DNA of 64,000 nt from Hydrogenophilales bacterium (lineage in GTDB: Bacteria > Pseudomonadota > Gammaproteobacteria > Burkholderiales > Thiobacillaceae): the NCBI GenBank assembly GCA_023258975.1, contig JAHFRD010000006.1, positions 62,001 to 126,000 on the forward strand, read 5' to 3'. The first letter of the stretch is position 1; the number at the start of each line of letters is the position of its first letter. Under the pieces are notes generated by a model. It worked only from the letters and a program-made list of their open reading frames with translations, ran no database searches and was not told where the DNA came from. Of the stretch, positions 36,155 to 46,260 are shown in pieces. Position numbers and translations under genes: made by a program.

Positions 36155-36580
36155 CTACGGTTCGGTGCTGAACGGCACATTGACTGCGGCGCCGTCGATT
36201 TCCACGGTCATGATCCAGTCGCGTTTGCCACTGACGCATACCGGCAGGGTGACGCGAGCGCGGAAGACGCCGTCGCGGTCGGCGAGGAGGGTATAGAGGT
36301 TGAAACCCATATCCATGCCCACCATCGTGAAGCGCGCCCGAACTTTCCCGGCGCCGGCCGCGTTCACCCAGACCTGGAAGGGCTTGAGCGGTTTGACTTC
36401 GCCACCCAGGCCGACGCGAACCTCCTTATCCCGCAGGCGGGTGGCGCAACCCGTCGCCAGATCGGCGCAGGCCAGGGTGGCCGTCGCGACCGGTGGCGCG
36501 TCGTCATCCCGCCGGAGCACCGCGACGGCGAGGCCGACGATGAGCAGGGGCAGGGCGGCCCAAAGGATCTTGTTGTTCAT
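36155..36580 (-). CDS. Membrane-anchored periplasmic protein of unknown function
   Basis: The 141-residue protein has an N-terminal membrane segment (ILWAALPLLIVGLAVAVL) and a soluble beta-rich domain. Three Cys are visible: two in TLACADLATGCATRL and one in VTLPVCVSG. The phrase FTMVGMDMGFNLYTLLADRDGVFRARVTLPVCVSGKRDW recalls FixH/YtkA-like periplasmic domains with a Met-rich patch. It is the third gene of the M48, Nudix-ThiE and this protein run, joined by ATGA overlaps. Confidence 0.65.
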   Translation of the reverse strand: MNNKILWAALPLLIVGLAVAVLRRDDDAPPVATATLACADLATGCATRLRDKEVRVGLGGEVKPLKPFQVWVNAAGAGKVRARFTMVGMDMGFNLYTLLADRDGVFRARVTLPVCVSGKRDWIMTVEIDGAAVNVPFSTEP

Positions 36581-37635
36581 GCCGGCCTCCAGGCTGCGCT
36601 TTTAAGGGCGACGCCATGCGCGCCCGCAGCGCGCGCCCGCTCCAGGCCAGAGAGGTCGAGGCCGCCCAGCGCGTAGACCGGAATCGGGTAATCGGCCAGC
36701 CAGGCGGAGAAACGCTCCCAGCCGATGGTTTCCGCGCCCGGATGGCTGGGCGTGGGCAGCACCGGCGAGAGCACCACGAAATCCACACCCAGGGCCGCCG
36801 CCCGCGCCAGTTCCTCGGGGCCGTGGCAGGAGGCGCCGAGCAGGGGAATTTCCGGGGGCAACTCCTCGCGTGATGCGAGGCGCGCGAGCTGGGCGGAATT
36901 GAGGTGCAGGCCGCAGCCCAGTTCGGCCGCCAGGGCGATGTCCGCGTTGAGCATCAGGCTGGCGCCATGCGCGCGGCAGAGCGCGGCCACTTCGCGCGCG
37001 AACGGCGCGAACGCCTCGGGCGCCAGAAACTTCTCGCGCAACTGGATCAGGCGCAGGCCGCCCGCCAGACGTTGCCGCAGGCGCTCCAGGAAGACCTCGG
37101 CGCCAAGCTTCTCGGCGTCCGAGATGGCGTATTCCAGCGGCAGACGCAGCGCGCGCAGGATCGGGCCGTTGGCGGGCAGGATCGGGCCGACCTCGGGCGA
37201 ATGGACGCCAACCCGGGCGTGAACCCAGGCCAGTATCTGGCCCTCATGCGGATGCGGCTGGCCGCGCCATTCGGTCACCCGGAAGAAGCGCAGCAGGACG
37301 TGGGCGTGCGGGTAGACGTGGGCGCGCTTGAGCCAGGGGTGGGCGGTAATCACCTCGATGCCGAGTTCTTCGCGCAATTCGCGGTCGAGCGCGTGGCGCG
37401 CGGTTTCCCCCGCTTCCACCTTGCCGCCGGGGAATTCCCACCAGCCGGCGTAGGCCTTGCCTTGCGGCCGGCTGGCCATGAGAAAGGTGCCGTCGGGATT
37501 TTCAATGATGGCGGCGGCGACTTCGACGATGCCTGTGGCGCCGGCTTCCTGCCGCTCGGTTGGCAACGTCGCCGGCTGGAAGCCGGCGCCACAGGGAGGT
37601 TTGGCGCGCGCCGAATCGCGAATGGAATCACTCAT
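36577..37635 (-). CDS. Nudix hydrolase-thiamine phosphate synthase (ThiE-like) fusion
   Basis: The 352-residue protein has an N-terminal MutT-type Nudix domain (FPGGKVEAGETARHALDRELREELGI, near 70-95) and a C-terminal ThiE-like TIM barrel (about 160-350; LRLIQLREKFL, LMLNADIALAAELGCGLHL, GASCHGPEELARAAALGVDFVVLSPVLPTPSHPG, YALGGL). The fusion is common in proteobacteria and may clean 8-oxo-dGTP or similar; ThiE activity is often lost. A CCTGTGGCGCCGGC repeat (37532-37595) is in frame and encodes the first 13-34 residues. It overlaps both flanking genes by four bases. Confidence 0.85.
   Translation of the reverse strand: MSDSIRDSARAKPPCGAGFQPATLPTERQEAGATGIVEVAAAIIENPDGTFLMASRPQGKAYAGWWEFPGGKVEAGETARHALDRELREELGIEVITAHPWLKRAHVYPHAHVLLRFFRVTEWRGQPHPHEGQILAWVHARVGVHSPEVGPILPANGPILRALRLPLEYAISDAEKLGAEVFLERLRQRLAGGLRLIQLREKFLAPEAFAPFAREVAALCRAHGASLMLNADIALAAELGCGLHLNSAQLARLASREELPPEIPLLGASCHGPEELARAAALGVDFVVLSPVLPTPSHPGAETIGWERFSAWLADYPIPVYALGGLDLSGLERARAAGAHGVALKSAAWRPA
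37532..37595. repeat. GTGGCGCCGGC palindrome inside the Nudix-ThiE coding sequence
   Basis: CCTGTGGCGCCGGCTTCC (37532-37549) is perfectly repeated inverted at 37578-37595, with a 28-base spacer. It is read through in frame near the start of the Nudix-ThiE gene. Confidence 0.8.
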
Positions 37636-38882
37636 CGCTCCAGCCCCGCCAACGCCGCTTCCGCCTGCTCCGGAAGGTTGACGCCGTTGCACAGGTTGGT
37701 GAACACGCCCTTGCAGTGCGTTTCCTTGTGGCGCGCCAGGTTGCCGGCATGTCGATAGTAGGTGCGCGCCGCTTCGCGCAGGCCCTGGCCGGCGGCGGCG
37801 CGGCCCAGGTAATACCAGGCGATGTCCTGGGAATAGCCGATGTCCAGCACTTCTCGCGCCAGGGCCTCCCAGTCGCCGCGCGCGTCCAGGGATTTCAGCT
37901 TGTCCGCGCGGTTGCTGAAACCCAGCGCGCAGTTCTCGCATGCCAGTACGGCTTCGCCGCTACGGAAACGCTCGTAAGCCGGGTTGACCAGGGTCAGCGG
38001 ACGCAGGGCGGCCGGGACCGCGTGGCTGGTCGTTGTTTCACCGCCCGGCGTGACGTCACGCACGTTGGCGGCCAGACGGGTGGGTAGCGCGGCCGGGTTC
38101 TTCGCCGCCTCGGCATAGAGCGGGCGCATGTGCGGCGCCAGGGCGGCCAGCTCCTCCATGCGCGTTTCCGACGCGGGGTGGGTGGAGAGGAGATCGAAGC
38201 GCCCCTTTTCGCCACTGGCTTCCTTCATCTTCTTCCAGAGGCGCGGCGCGGCATCCGGGTCATAGCCGGCGCGCGCGGCGAGTTCGATGCCGATGCGGTC
38301 GGCCTCGGTTTCCGCGCCCCGGCTGTTGGGCAGTTGCCAGGCCACCAGCGCGGCCAGTTGGCCGGCCTGCTGGCGCCCCTGGTTGCCGCCGCCGATGGCG
38401 GAAACCAGGATGTCGGAAACCATGCCCACGGACATCTTCTCCGCCCCGTGATTGGCCAGCGCGTGGCCGATCTCGTGCCCCATGACCTGCGCGATCTCAT
38501 CGTCCGTGGCCTTCAGTTTGTCGATCAGCCCGGTGTAGATGGCCATCTTGCCGCCCGGCATGCAGAAGGCGTTGAGGGTCTTGGGGTCGTCGATGACGTT
38601 CACCTCCCAGGCCCATGAGGCGCTGTCCGGCCGGTAACGCACCGCCTGCGCCACCAGTCGGTCGGTGATGGCGCGCACCCGTTGCACTACACGTTCGTCG
38701 TCGTTGAGTTTGCCTTTCTTGGCATGGGGCGCCAGTTCCGCCTTGTAGGCGCTGACGGACTGGGCAATGACCTGGTTTTCCGGCACCAGCATGAGCTGGC
38801 TGCGTCCGGTCATGGGGTTGCTGGAACAACTGGCCAGCACGCCGAACAGGATCGAGAGGAGGAGGGATTTGATCGGTTTCAT
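37632..38882 (-). CDS. M48-family metalloprotease lipoprotein
   Basis: The 416-residue protein begins with a lipoprotein signal (MKPIKSLLLSILFGVLASC, lipobox LASC). The M48 zinc motif HEIGHALANH lies near residue 135, with the downstream EADRIGIELAARAGYDP glutamate. It should be a periplasmic, membrane-attached protease that handles outer-membrane protein quality (LoiP/BepA group). The C-terminal half has TPR-like helices (WEALAREVLDIGYSQDIAWYYLGRAAAGQG). It overlaps the Nudix-ThiE gene by ATGA. Confidence 0.92.
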   Translation of the reverse strand: MKPIKSLLLSILFGVLASCSSNPMTGRSQLMLVPENQVIAQSVSAYKAELAPHAKKGKLNDDERVVQRVRAITDRLVAQAVRYRPDSASWAWEVNVIDDPKTLNAFCMPGGKMAIYTGLIDKLKATDDEIAQVMGHEIGHALANHGAEKMSVGMVSDILVSAIGGGNQGRQQAGQLAALVAWQLPNSRGAETEADRIGIELAARAGYDPDAAPRLWKKMKEASGEKGRFDLLSTHPASETRMEELAALAPHMRPLYAEAAKNPAALPTRLAANVRDVTPGGETTTSHAVPAALRPLTLVNPAYERFRSGEAVLACENCALGFSNRADKLKSLDARGDWEALAREVLDIGYSQDIAWYYLGRAAAGQGLREAARTYYRHAGNLARHKETHCKGVFTNLCNGVNLPEQAEAALAGLER

Positions 38883-38909
38883 GGGTCTGGCGGGAGGTGG
38901 TGGATCAGG

Positions 38910-39149
38910 CTACGGCTTGGGATCGCCTTCCAGGTTGGCCAGGCGCGCTTCCAGTTCCCGCAATTTCTCGCGCGTGCGCTCCAGCACCCGCGCCTGCACA
39001 TCGAATTCCTCGCGTGTCACCAGATCGAGCCTGGACAGCCAGGCGGCCAGACTGGCCTTGAGATTTTTCTCCACGTCGCGGGCTGGGGTCATGGCCAGCA
39101 CTTCGGAGACTTTGGACGCCATGTCGGCGGCGATTTGTTGTTTGAACAC
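38910..39149 (-). CDS. ubiK: Ubiquinone biosynthesis accessory factor UbiK
   Basis: The 79-residue protein is a coiled coil ending with [32 protein letters not shown], the hallmark of UbiK/YqiC (BMFP). UbiK binds UbiJ and lipids in the ubiquinone complex. GTG at 39149 with GGGAG upstream gives the family-type start [14 protein letters not shown]; an ATG at 39197 would add 16 unrelated residues. Confidence 0.88.
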   Translation of the reverse strand: MFKQQIAADMASKVSEVLAMTPARDVEKNLKASLAAWLSRLDLVTREEFDVQARVLERTREKLRELEARLANLEGDPKP

Positions 39150-39207
39150 GCTGTGCTCCCGGGGTGGATTCAGGCTGGCGAGTTTACCGTCAAACAACCG
39201 CCACGCC

Positions 39208-39306
39208 GTAGGAGCGGGCTATCGAGCCCCTTGTGGGTATGCCCGCGAATGCGGGGGCCGCGTTGATGCCGGCGCCTTGATCGCCGGCAGGCCGGCTCCC
39301 ACATGG
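39208..39306. repeat. Cluster of palindromic repeats
   Basis: GTAGGAGCGGGC opens the cluster, which contains GCCCGCGAATGCGGG and GATGCCGGCGCC/GCCGGC and closes with GGCTCCCACATG. No gene lies between 39150 and 39518. Confidence 0.65.
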
Positions 39307-39359
39307 TGGTTGCTTCGGGGGGTGGGGTGGTGGGCGCCAATTTCCCGCTGCGCAAAGAC

Positions 39360-39385
39360 GGTGCGCCCAATCTCGTTGGCGCACC
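39360..39385. promoter_or_regulatory. Inverted repeat GGTGCGCC-N10-GGCGCACC upstream of the sigma-54 promoter
   Basis: The arms 39360-39367 and 39378-39385 are perfect complements. The site sits about 75-100 bases upstream of the -24 element at 39459. GCAC/GTGC letters are those of NtrC sites, but the order is reversed from the consensus, so NtrC binding is uncertain. Confidence 0.5.
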
Positions 39386-39458
39386 AATAAAGAGCGCCGT
39401 GCTGCATCAAGATCGGGCGTATTTGACTAATTACATGATTGATAAGGGTAAATTGTGT

Positions 39459-39474
39459 TGGCACGGGTTGTGCT
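39459..39474 (+). promoter_or_regulatory. Sigma-54 (-24/-12) promoter of the outer-membrane protein/glnK/amtB operon
   Basis: TGGCACGGGTTGTGCT matches the consensus with one change and GG-N10-GC spacing. Transcription would start near 39485, about 34 bases before the ATG at 39519. glnK-amtB operons are classical NtrC/sigma-54 targets. Confidence 0.88.
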
Positions 39475-39518
39475 TTTGATGGACGTGCATCGCCGCACCC
39501 TCTTCTTGGAGAACCATC

Positions 39519-40720
<1,202 letters not shown>

Positions 40721-40732
40721 GGAGAAGCCGCC

Positions 40733-42247
40733 ATGAAATCCCTGTTCGCGACATTGATCTTGCTGGGCACGCTGGGTTTTTCCGGCATCGCCCTGTCGGA
40801 AGAGGCGCCAGCCCCCGCTGACGGCGCCACCTCCGCCCTGGCGGTCGCGGCACCCGCCGCTACCGCTACCGCCCCCGCCGTCGCTGCGGCGGTTCCCGCA
40901 CCCGCTGCGGCGGCTCCCGCGCCCACCCCCAACAAGGGCGATACCTCGTGGATGCTGGTGGCCACCCTGCTGGTGATCATGATGTCCATCCCCGGCCTGG
41001 CCCTGTTCTACGGCGGCCTGGTGCGCTCCAAGAACATGCTGTCCATCCTCATGCAGGTGTTCTCGATCTTCGCGCTGATTACCGTGCTGTGGGCGGTCTA
41101 CGGCTACTCCCTGGCGTTCACCGAGGGCAATGCCTTCATCGGCGGTTTTGATCGACTGTTCCTCAAGGGCATCTTCAACCCGGTGGACGGCAGCGTCGCC
41201 AACGCAGCCACCTTCAGCAAGGGCGTGGTGATTCCCGAGTTCGTGTTCGTCGTGTTCCAGGCCACTTTCGCCGCCATCACCGTGGCGCTGACCGTGGGCG
41301 CCTTCGCCGAGCGCATGAAGTTCTCCGCCGTGCTGCTGTTCGCGGCACTGTGGTTCACCTTCGCCTACCTGCCGATGGCGCACATGGTCTGGTTCTGGAC
41401 CGGCCCCGACGCGATCAAGGACGCCGCCACCCTGGCCACGGAAACCGCCAAGGCCGGCTTCCTGTTCCAGAAGGGCGCGCTCGACTTCGCGGGCGGCACC
41501 GTGGTGCACATCAACGCCGCCGTCGCCGGCCTGGTGGGCGCCTTCGTGATCGGCAAGCGCATCGGCCACGGCCGCGAAGCGTTCACGCCGCACAGCCTGA
41601 CCATGACCATGATCGGCGCTTCCCTGCTGTGGGTGGGCTGGTTCGGCTTCAACGCCGGTTCCGCCCTGGAAGCGGGTGGCACGGCGACCCTGGCCTTCGT
41701 CAACACCCTGAACGCCACCGCCGCCGCAGCACTGAGCTGGACCTTCGTCGAGTGGATACACAAGGGCAAGCCCTCCATGCTGGGCGCCGCGTCCGGCGCC
41801 GTGGCCGGCCTGGTGGCCATCACTCCGGCCTGCGGCTGGGTGGGCGTGGGCGGCGCGCTGGTCATCGGCCTGATCGCCGGCGTGGCCTGTCTGTGGGGCG
41901 TCACCGGTCTCAAGAAGATGCTGGGCGCCGACGACTCCCTGGACGTGTTCGGCATCCACGGCGTCGGCGGCATTGTCGGCGCGCTCCTGACCGGCGTGTT
42001 CAACACCTGGTCGATGGGCGGCACCGGCATCATGGACTATGTGAAGAACGTGCCGACCGACACCAACATGATGGATCAGCTCATCATCCAGGCGCAGGCG
42101 GTCGGCACCGCCCTCATCTGGTCCGGCGTGGTTGCCTACGTGGTGTTCAAGCTGATCGACCTGACCATGGGCCTGCGGGTGCCGGAAGAGCAGGAACGCG
42201 AAGGCCTCGACACCGCCAGCCACGGCGAGCGGGCGTACAACTACTGA
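40733..42247 (+). CDS. amtB: Ammonium transporter AmtB
   Basis: The 504-residue protein has a signal sequence, then a Pro/Ala-rich stretch (about 25-62, APAPADGATSALAVAAP), then 11 transmembrane segments. The Amt conserved sites are visible: FNAGSALEAGG, DVFGIHGVGGIVGALLTGVF with the pore His, and the tail motif for GlnK binding near GLRVPEEQEREGLD. The Ala/Pro insertion is longer than in E. coli AmtB and common in betaproteobacteria. A terminator follows. Confidence 0.96.
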   Translation: MKSLFATLILLGTLGFSGIALSEEAPAPADGATSALAVAAPAATATAPAVAAAVPAPAAAAPAPTPNKGDTSWMLVATLLVIMMSIPGLALFYGGLVRSKNMLSILMQVFSIFALITVLWAVYGYSLAFTEGNAFIGGFDRLFLKGIFNPVDGSVANAATFSKGVVIPEFVFVVFQATFAAITVALTVGAFAERMKFSAVLLFAALWFTFAYLPMAHMVWFWTGPDAIKDAATLATETAKAGFLFQKGALDFAGGTVVHINAAVAGLVGAFVIGKRIGHGREAFTPHSLTMTMIGASLLWVGWFGFNAGSALEAGGTATLAFVNTLNATAAAALSWTFVEWIHKGKPSMLGAASGAVAGLVAITPACGWVGVGGALVIGLIAGVACLWGVTGLKKMLGADDSLDVFGIHGVGGIVGALLTGVFNTWSMGGTGIMDYVKNVPTDTNMMDQLIIQAQAVGTALIWSGVVAYVVFKLIDLTMGLRVPEEQEREGLDTASHGERAYNY

Positions 42248-42271
42248 TCTTTCAGTCGCAAGCGGTAACGT

Positions 42272-42299
42272 AACGGGGCGCCGCAAGGCGCCCCGTTTT
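42272..42299 (+). terminator. Terminator of the glnK-amtB operon
   Basis: AACGGGGCGCC (42272-42282) pairs with GGCGCCCCGTT (42287-42297) around GCAA, ending in T. Confidence 0.92.
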
Positions 42300-42301
42300 G
42301 T

Positions 42302-43114
42302 TTATTTCAGCCCCAAATCCATCTCCAGCGGCTTCGCCGGGTAGTGGAAGTGCACCGGGCCATCCGGTTCGGCGTGGATGAACTGGCGCACGAAGGGGTC
42401 GTCCGATTCGAGTATTGCGGCGGTCGGGCCTTCGGCGACGATCACGCCGTCGGACAGGAAGTAGACGTAATCGACCACCTTGAGCGATTCGGAGACGTCG
42501 TAGGTGACCACGATGGTGGAAACGCCAAGAGCGTCGTTGAGGCGGCGCAGCAGGTTGGCGATGACGTTGAGCGAGATCGGGTCGAGGCCGGCGAAGGGTT
42601 CGTCATACACGATCAGCATGGGGTCGAGGGCGATGGCGCGCGCCAGGGCGACACGGCGTTCCATGCCGCCGGAGAGTTCGCGCGGCATCATGCCGTGCGC
42701 GCCGCGCAGGCCGACGGCGTGCAGCTTCATCAGCACCAGGTCGCGGATCATGCGTTCTGACAGGTCGGTGTGTTCGCGCATGGGAAAGGCGATGTTCTCG
42801 TAGACCGAGAGGTCGCTGAACAGGCCGCTGACCTGGAACATCATTCCCATCTTGCGGCGCAGGCGGTAGAGGCCGTCGTTGTCGAGGGCGTGCACGTCCT
42901 CGCCATCGACCAGCACCTGGCCGCGATCCGGTTTCAACTGGCCGTTGATCAGGCGCAGCAGGGTGGTCTTGCCGCAGCCGCCGGTGCCCAGCACGGCGAC
43001 GGTCTGGCCTCGCGGAATGGTGAGATGGATACCGTTGAGAATCTTCCGATTCTCGTAGGAGAAATGCAGGTCGCGGATTTCGACAACGTTTTCGTTGGAC
43101 AACTTCGACTCCAT
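42302..43114 (-). CDS. MlaF-like ABC transporter ATPase with altered H-loop
   Basis: The 270-residue protein looks like MlaF, the ATPase for phospholipid transport between membranes. It has Walker A GTGGCGKTT, signature LSGGMERRVALARAIALDP and Walker B LIVYDEPFAGLDP. The switch (H-loop) position, normally VTHDV, reads VTYDVSES, so the conserved His is Tyr; this may reduce ATP turnover. No mlaE, mlaD, mlaC or mlaB gene is beside it. It is an orphan ending next to the amtB terminator and divergent from the dead ppc. Confidence 0.85.
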   Translation of the reverse strand: MESKLSNENVVEIRDLHFSYENRKILNGIHLTIPRGQTVAVLGTGGCGKTTLLRLINGQLKPDRGQVLVDGEDVHALDNDGLYRLRRKMGMMFQVSGLFSDLSVYENIAFPMREHTDLSERMIRDLVLMKLHAVGLRGAHGMMPRELSGGMERRVALARAIALDPMLIVYDEPFAGLDPISLNVIANLLRRLNDALGVSTIVVTYDVSESLKVVDYVYFLSDGVIVAEGPTAAILESDDPFVRQFIHAEPDGPVHFHYPAKPLEMDLGLK

Positions 43115-43241
43115 TCGTGGCGGGGCGGCGGGGTGAAGGTATGCGGGGGCGCCCACCCCGGTCAAGCGGGGATCAAACGCTCCTGGCCACCGGCGCCGGC
43201 CGCCCTCCCGCCAATACCTTTCGGTAGGCGGCACATGCGGC

Positions 43242-45084
43242 ATGGCTGATGGCATCATCGCCGCATTCCGTTCCTCACCGACCGCCATGCCGACTCCCGC
43301 CTCCGCCGATCTTCGCAGCCGTGAACGCCTGCTCAATCAGCTCTTGAGCAAGGTGCTGAAACGGCAACTGTCTCCGGACGTCCATGCCGCCATCGGGGAA
43401 TTGCGCCGGGGCGGCGCCGCCTGATCGCGCTGATCAACCGGCAGGAACCGGAAGCGATCGCGCAGATCATCCGCGCCTTCAACCTGTATTTCAGCCTGAT
43501 CAACATCGCCGAGGAGGCGGCCGCGCTACGGGCGCGGCGCCGCCTGGCGCGGCGTGGCGCACAGATGTGGCGGGGTTCCTTCCACGACACCCTGATGATC
43601 TTGCGCGGGCAGGGGGTGGATGCCGGCCAGTTGCGGCATTTGTTGCGGGACATGTGCTATCTGCCGGTGATTACCGCGCATCCCTCCGAGGCCAGGCGAC
43701 GCACCATCAAGGGGGCGTTGCGCGGAATTTTCCTGTCGATCGAGGCGCTGGACGACCCGCGCATGGTGGGCATGTACCGCGCCGAGGCGATGCAACAACT
43801 CTCCAACCAGATTCATGTGTTGTGGAACACCGACGAGGTGAGCGACAACAAACTGGTGGTGCGCGACGAGATTCGCGCCGGCCTGTCCTACTTTCCGCTG
43901 TCGCTGTTCCAGGCGGTCACCCAGGTGTATCGCAACTTCGACCGCTCCCTGCTGGATGTCTATGGCGGCGACATGAACCCGCGCGCGCCGAGCTTTCTGC
44001 GCTTTGGCTCCTGGATCGGCGGCGACCGCGACGGCCATCCGCTGGTGACGACCGAAGTCACCGCCCTGGCCTGGCGCATGCAGGCCCAGACCATCTGCCT
44101 GGAATACCTGCGCCGTGTCGAGGCATTGAGCGACCAGCTTTCCTATTCGATCAAACTGTGCCGGCCCTCGGCCGCCTTCATGGACAACCTGGAAGCGGAT
44201 CAGCGCCAGGCGGAGGCGCTCTATGGCGCGCGCGCCAACCGCTATTTGCAGGAGCCCTACCGGCGCAAGCATGTCCATCATGCACCTCCGGTTGCGGCGC
44301 GATCTGGCGCGTATCGAACGCGCGCTGGAGGGGCTCGACAATCGCTACGAGCAGCCCGGTTATGCCAGCGATCAGGCCTTGCAAGGATTACCTGGGCATC
44401 ATGGACGAGATCGCGCGCGCCGGTGAGCGGCACTACCGCGCGCTCACGGAACAGGCGCCAAGCTTCCTCGATTACTTTTACGAAGCCACGCCGGTACGTG
44501 AAATCGGCCTGATGAACATCGGCTCGCGCCCCTCGCACCGCAAACAGGGCGACCGCTCCAAGGACTCGGTGCGCGCCATCGGCTGGGTCTTCGCCTGGGG
44601 CCAGTCGCGTCACGCCCTGCCCGCCTGGTAAGGCATCGGCAAGGCGCTGGAAACCTGGTGCGGCCACGACTTGGCGCGCCTCGTCACGTTGCGGAAGATG
44701 TATCGGGAATGGCCGTTCTTCCGCACTCTGCTCGACAACGCGCAAATGGCCCTGGCCAAGACCGACATGAGCATTGCCCGTGAATATGCCGCCCTGTGCG
44801 TGGACGCCGCCGTCGGCGCACAGATCTATGACGTCATCCGCGAGGAATACGGCCGCTGCATCCAGCAGATTCTCAACGTCGCCGACACCCCATCCTTGCT
44901 GCGGGAAACCCCCGCCCTGGCCGACTCCCTGAGCCAGCGCAACAATTTCCTGGACCCGCTGAATCAGATCCAGGTCAGCCTGCTGCGCAAATTGCGCCAG
45001 GAGGACAGTGGTGACAGCCCGTGGCTGCAACCGCTCCTGCGCTCAATCAACGCCATCGCGGCGGGGATGCGCAATACCGGGTAG
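43242..45084 (+). pseudogene. ppc: Phosphoenolpyruvate carboxylase pseudogene
   Basis: Ppc-like stretches occur in sequence but in changing frames: SRERLLNQLLSKVLKRQLSPDV (frame of 43242), then PVITAHPSEARRRTIKGAL and GSWIGGDRDGHPL (frame of 43565), then MHLRLRRDLARIERALEGLDNRYEQPGYASD (frame of 44223), then DYLGIMDEIARAG and IGSRPSHRKQGDRSKDSVRAIGWVFAWGQSR (frame of 43384). A TAA stop at 44629 follows LPAW, and the gene continues in frame to AGMRNTG. That is three frameshifts and one nonsense codon. About 300 residues between the YASD and DYLGIMDE parts are missing, including the GRGG(G/S) catalytic region. The total is about 610 codons against about 900 in intact enzymes. It cannot make active PEPC. 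Confidence 0.95.
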
Positions 45085-45204
45085 GCGTCCGGCAACAAAA
45101 CGTTACAAACGTAAACCGCCGCGAAACGGCTGTCTTACAGATGCCCCCCAGAGTGGAGCCACCGACACGTCACGTGGCGGCCCTTCACTCGGCAGGAGCA
45201 AACC

Positions 45205-45654
45205 ATGACAAACCTCAACCTCGGAAAAAAACTCGGCCTCATCACCCTGGCCGGCCTCGCGCTGGTGGCCGGTTCCGCCCAGGCGCACGGCTGGTATGGC
45301 CATGACAACCCCTATCTTCCGGTTGTCGCGCAAGCCGCGCCGTATCAAGGCGATCACCATGCCTTTGGTGATCGTTTCGAGCGCGACTTCTCGCCGCGCC
45401 ATGAAAACCACGCCAGCATCGACCAGCGCCAGCAACAGCAGATGCAAAGTATCCGCGACGGCATGGCGGCGGGCCGGATCAGCCGCCACGAAGCGCACGA
45501 TCTGGCGCGGGAACAGATGGGAATCGAGAGAACCCAGCGCCGCTATCTGGCCGACGGGCGCCTGAGCCGCGATGAGTGGATCCGCCTCGACCGCATGCTG
45601 GATCAGTCCGCCGCCAACCTCCGCGCGGAAAAACATGATCGGAACGGGCGTTGA
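45205..45654 (+). CDS. Small secreted charged protein of unknown function
   Basis: The 149-residue protein has a signal peptide (MTNLNLGKKLGLITLAGLALVAGSAQA). The mature N-terminus has several His (HGWYGHDN, GDHHAFGD), followed by a charged helical part with the pattern GRISRHEAHDLAREQMGIERTQRRYLADGRLSRDEWIRLDRMLDQ, a pair of related helices reminiscent of EF-hand-like or zinc-linked periplasmic proteins. It follows the ppc remnant by 120 bases. No family is recognised. Confidence 0.75.
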   Translation: MTNLNLGKKLGLITLAGLALVAGSAQAHGWYGHDNPYLPVVAQAAPYQGDHHAFGDRFERDFSPRHENHASIDQRQQQQMQSIRDGMAAGRISRHEAHDLAREQMGIERTQRRYLADGRLSRDEWIRLDRMLDQSAANLRAEKHDRNGR

Positions 45655-45697
45655 CGGTCGTCATGTGGGGAAAAAGCCCGTGGGGCCGCGCTATGAC

Positions 45698-45782
45698 TGG
45701 TGCCCGGGACGGGAATCGAACCCGTACGACCGAAGTCGAGGGATTTTAAGTCCCTTGTGTCTACCAGTTTCACCACCCGGGC
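45698..45782 (-). tRNA. tRNA-Leu (anticodon TAA)
   Basis: Acceptor GCCCGGG/CCCGGGC, an extended variable arm, TTCGATTC T-loop and genome-encoded CCA are visible. The anticodon loop ACTTAAAAT places TAA. It is the last of a Gly-Cys-Leu set, as in the E. coli glyW-cysT-leuZ order. Confidence 0.97.
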
Positions 45783-45819
45783 TTGGTCGGCGCGTATTCG
45801 GAATGGGGAGGGAGGGTAC

Positions 45820-45893
45820 TGGAGGCGCGTGCCGGAGTCGAACCGACCTACACGGATTTGCAATCCGGTGCATAACCGCTTTGCTAACGCGCC
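45820..45893 (-). tRNA. tRNA-Cys (anticodon GCA)
   Basis: Acceptor GGCGCG...CGCGCC, anticodon loop ATTGCAAAT giving GCA, T-loop GGTTCGACTCC and encoded CCA are visible. It lies between the Leu and Gly tRNA genes. Confidence 0.96.
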
Positions 45894-45933
45894 GTGGCTA
45901 AACGCTGGTTTGAAACGCTTGCCTGAAAGCGAA

Positions 45934-45989
45934 AGGGGAAGGTGAAGTCCCGGTGGACCAGAAAGCCCACAAAGCTTTCACCTTCCCCT
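45934..45989. repeat. Inverted repeat between tRNA-Cys and tRNA-Gly
   Basis: AGGGGAAGGTGAA (45934-45946) is perfectly repeated inverted at 45977-45989 with a 30-base loop. In the precursor transcript it would fold as a hairpin, perhaps a processing site. Confidence 0.65.
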
Positions 45990-45996
45990 GAAATGC

Positions 45997-46072
<76 letters not shown>

Positions 46073-46260
46073 ATCGAAGTGAGCGCGCATTATAAATACG
46101 AACTTGATTCTGTCAAGCCGACTGCCCCGCTTTCGCCTGTTTCAGGTTCTTGTTCGGTTCTCGGCGCAGGGCGATGCCTTGTTTGCGTTGTTCACGCGGC
46201 ATTCGTATCCGGCGTTCGATCGGGGAGGGCCCGCCGAATTGAAAGCTGCCGCAAGCAATC

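Noticed and set aside
43242-45084. Programmed frameshifting as an explanation for the broken ppc
   Set aside because: Three shifts, an internal stop and deletion of the catalytic core cannot be repaired by recoding.
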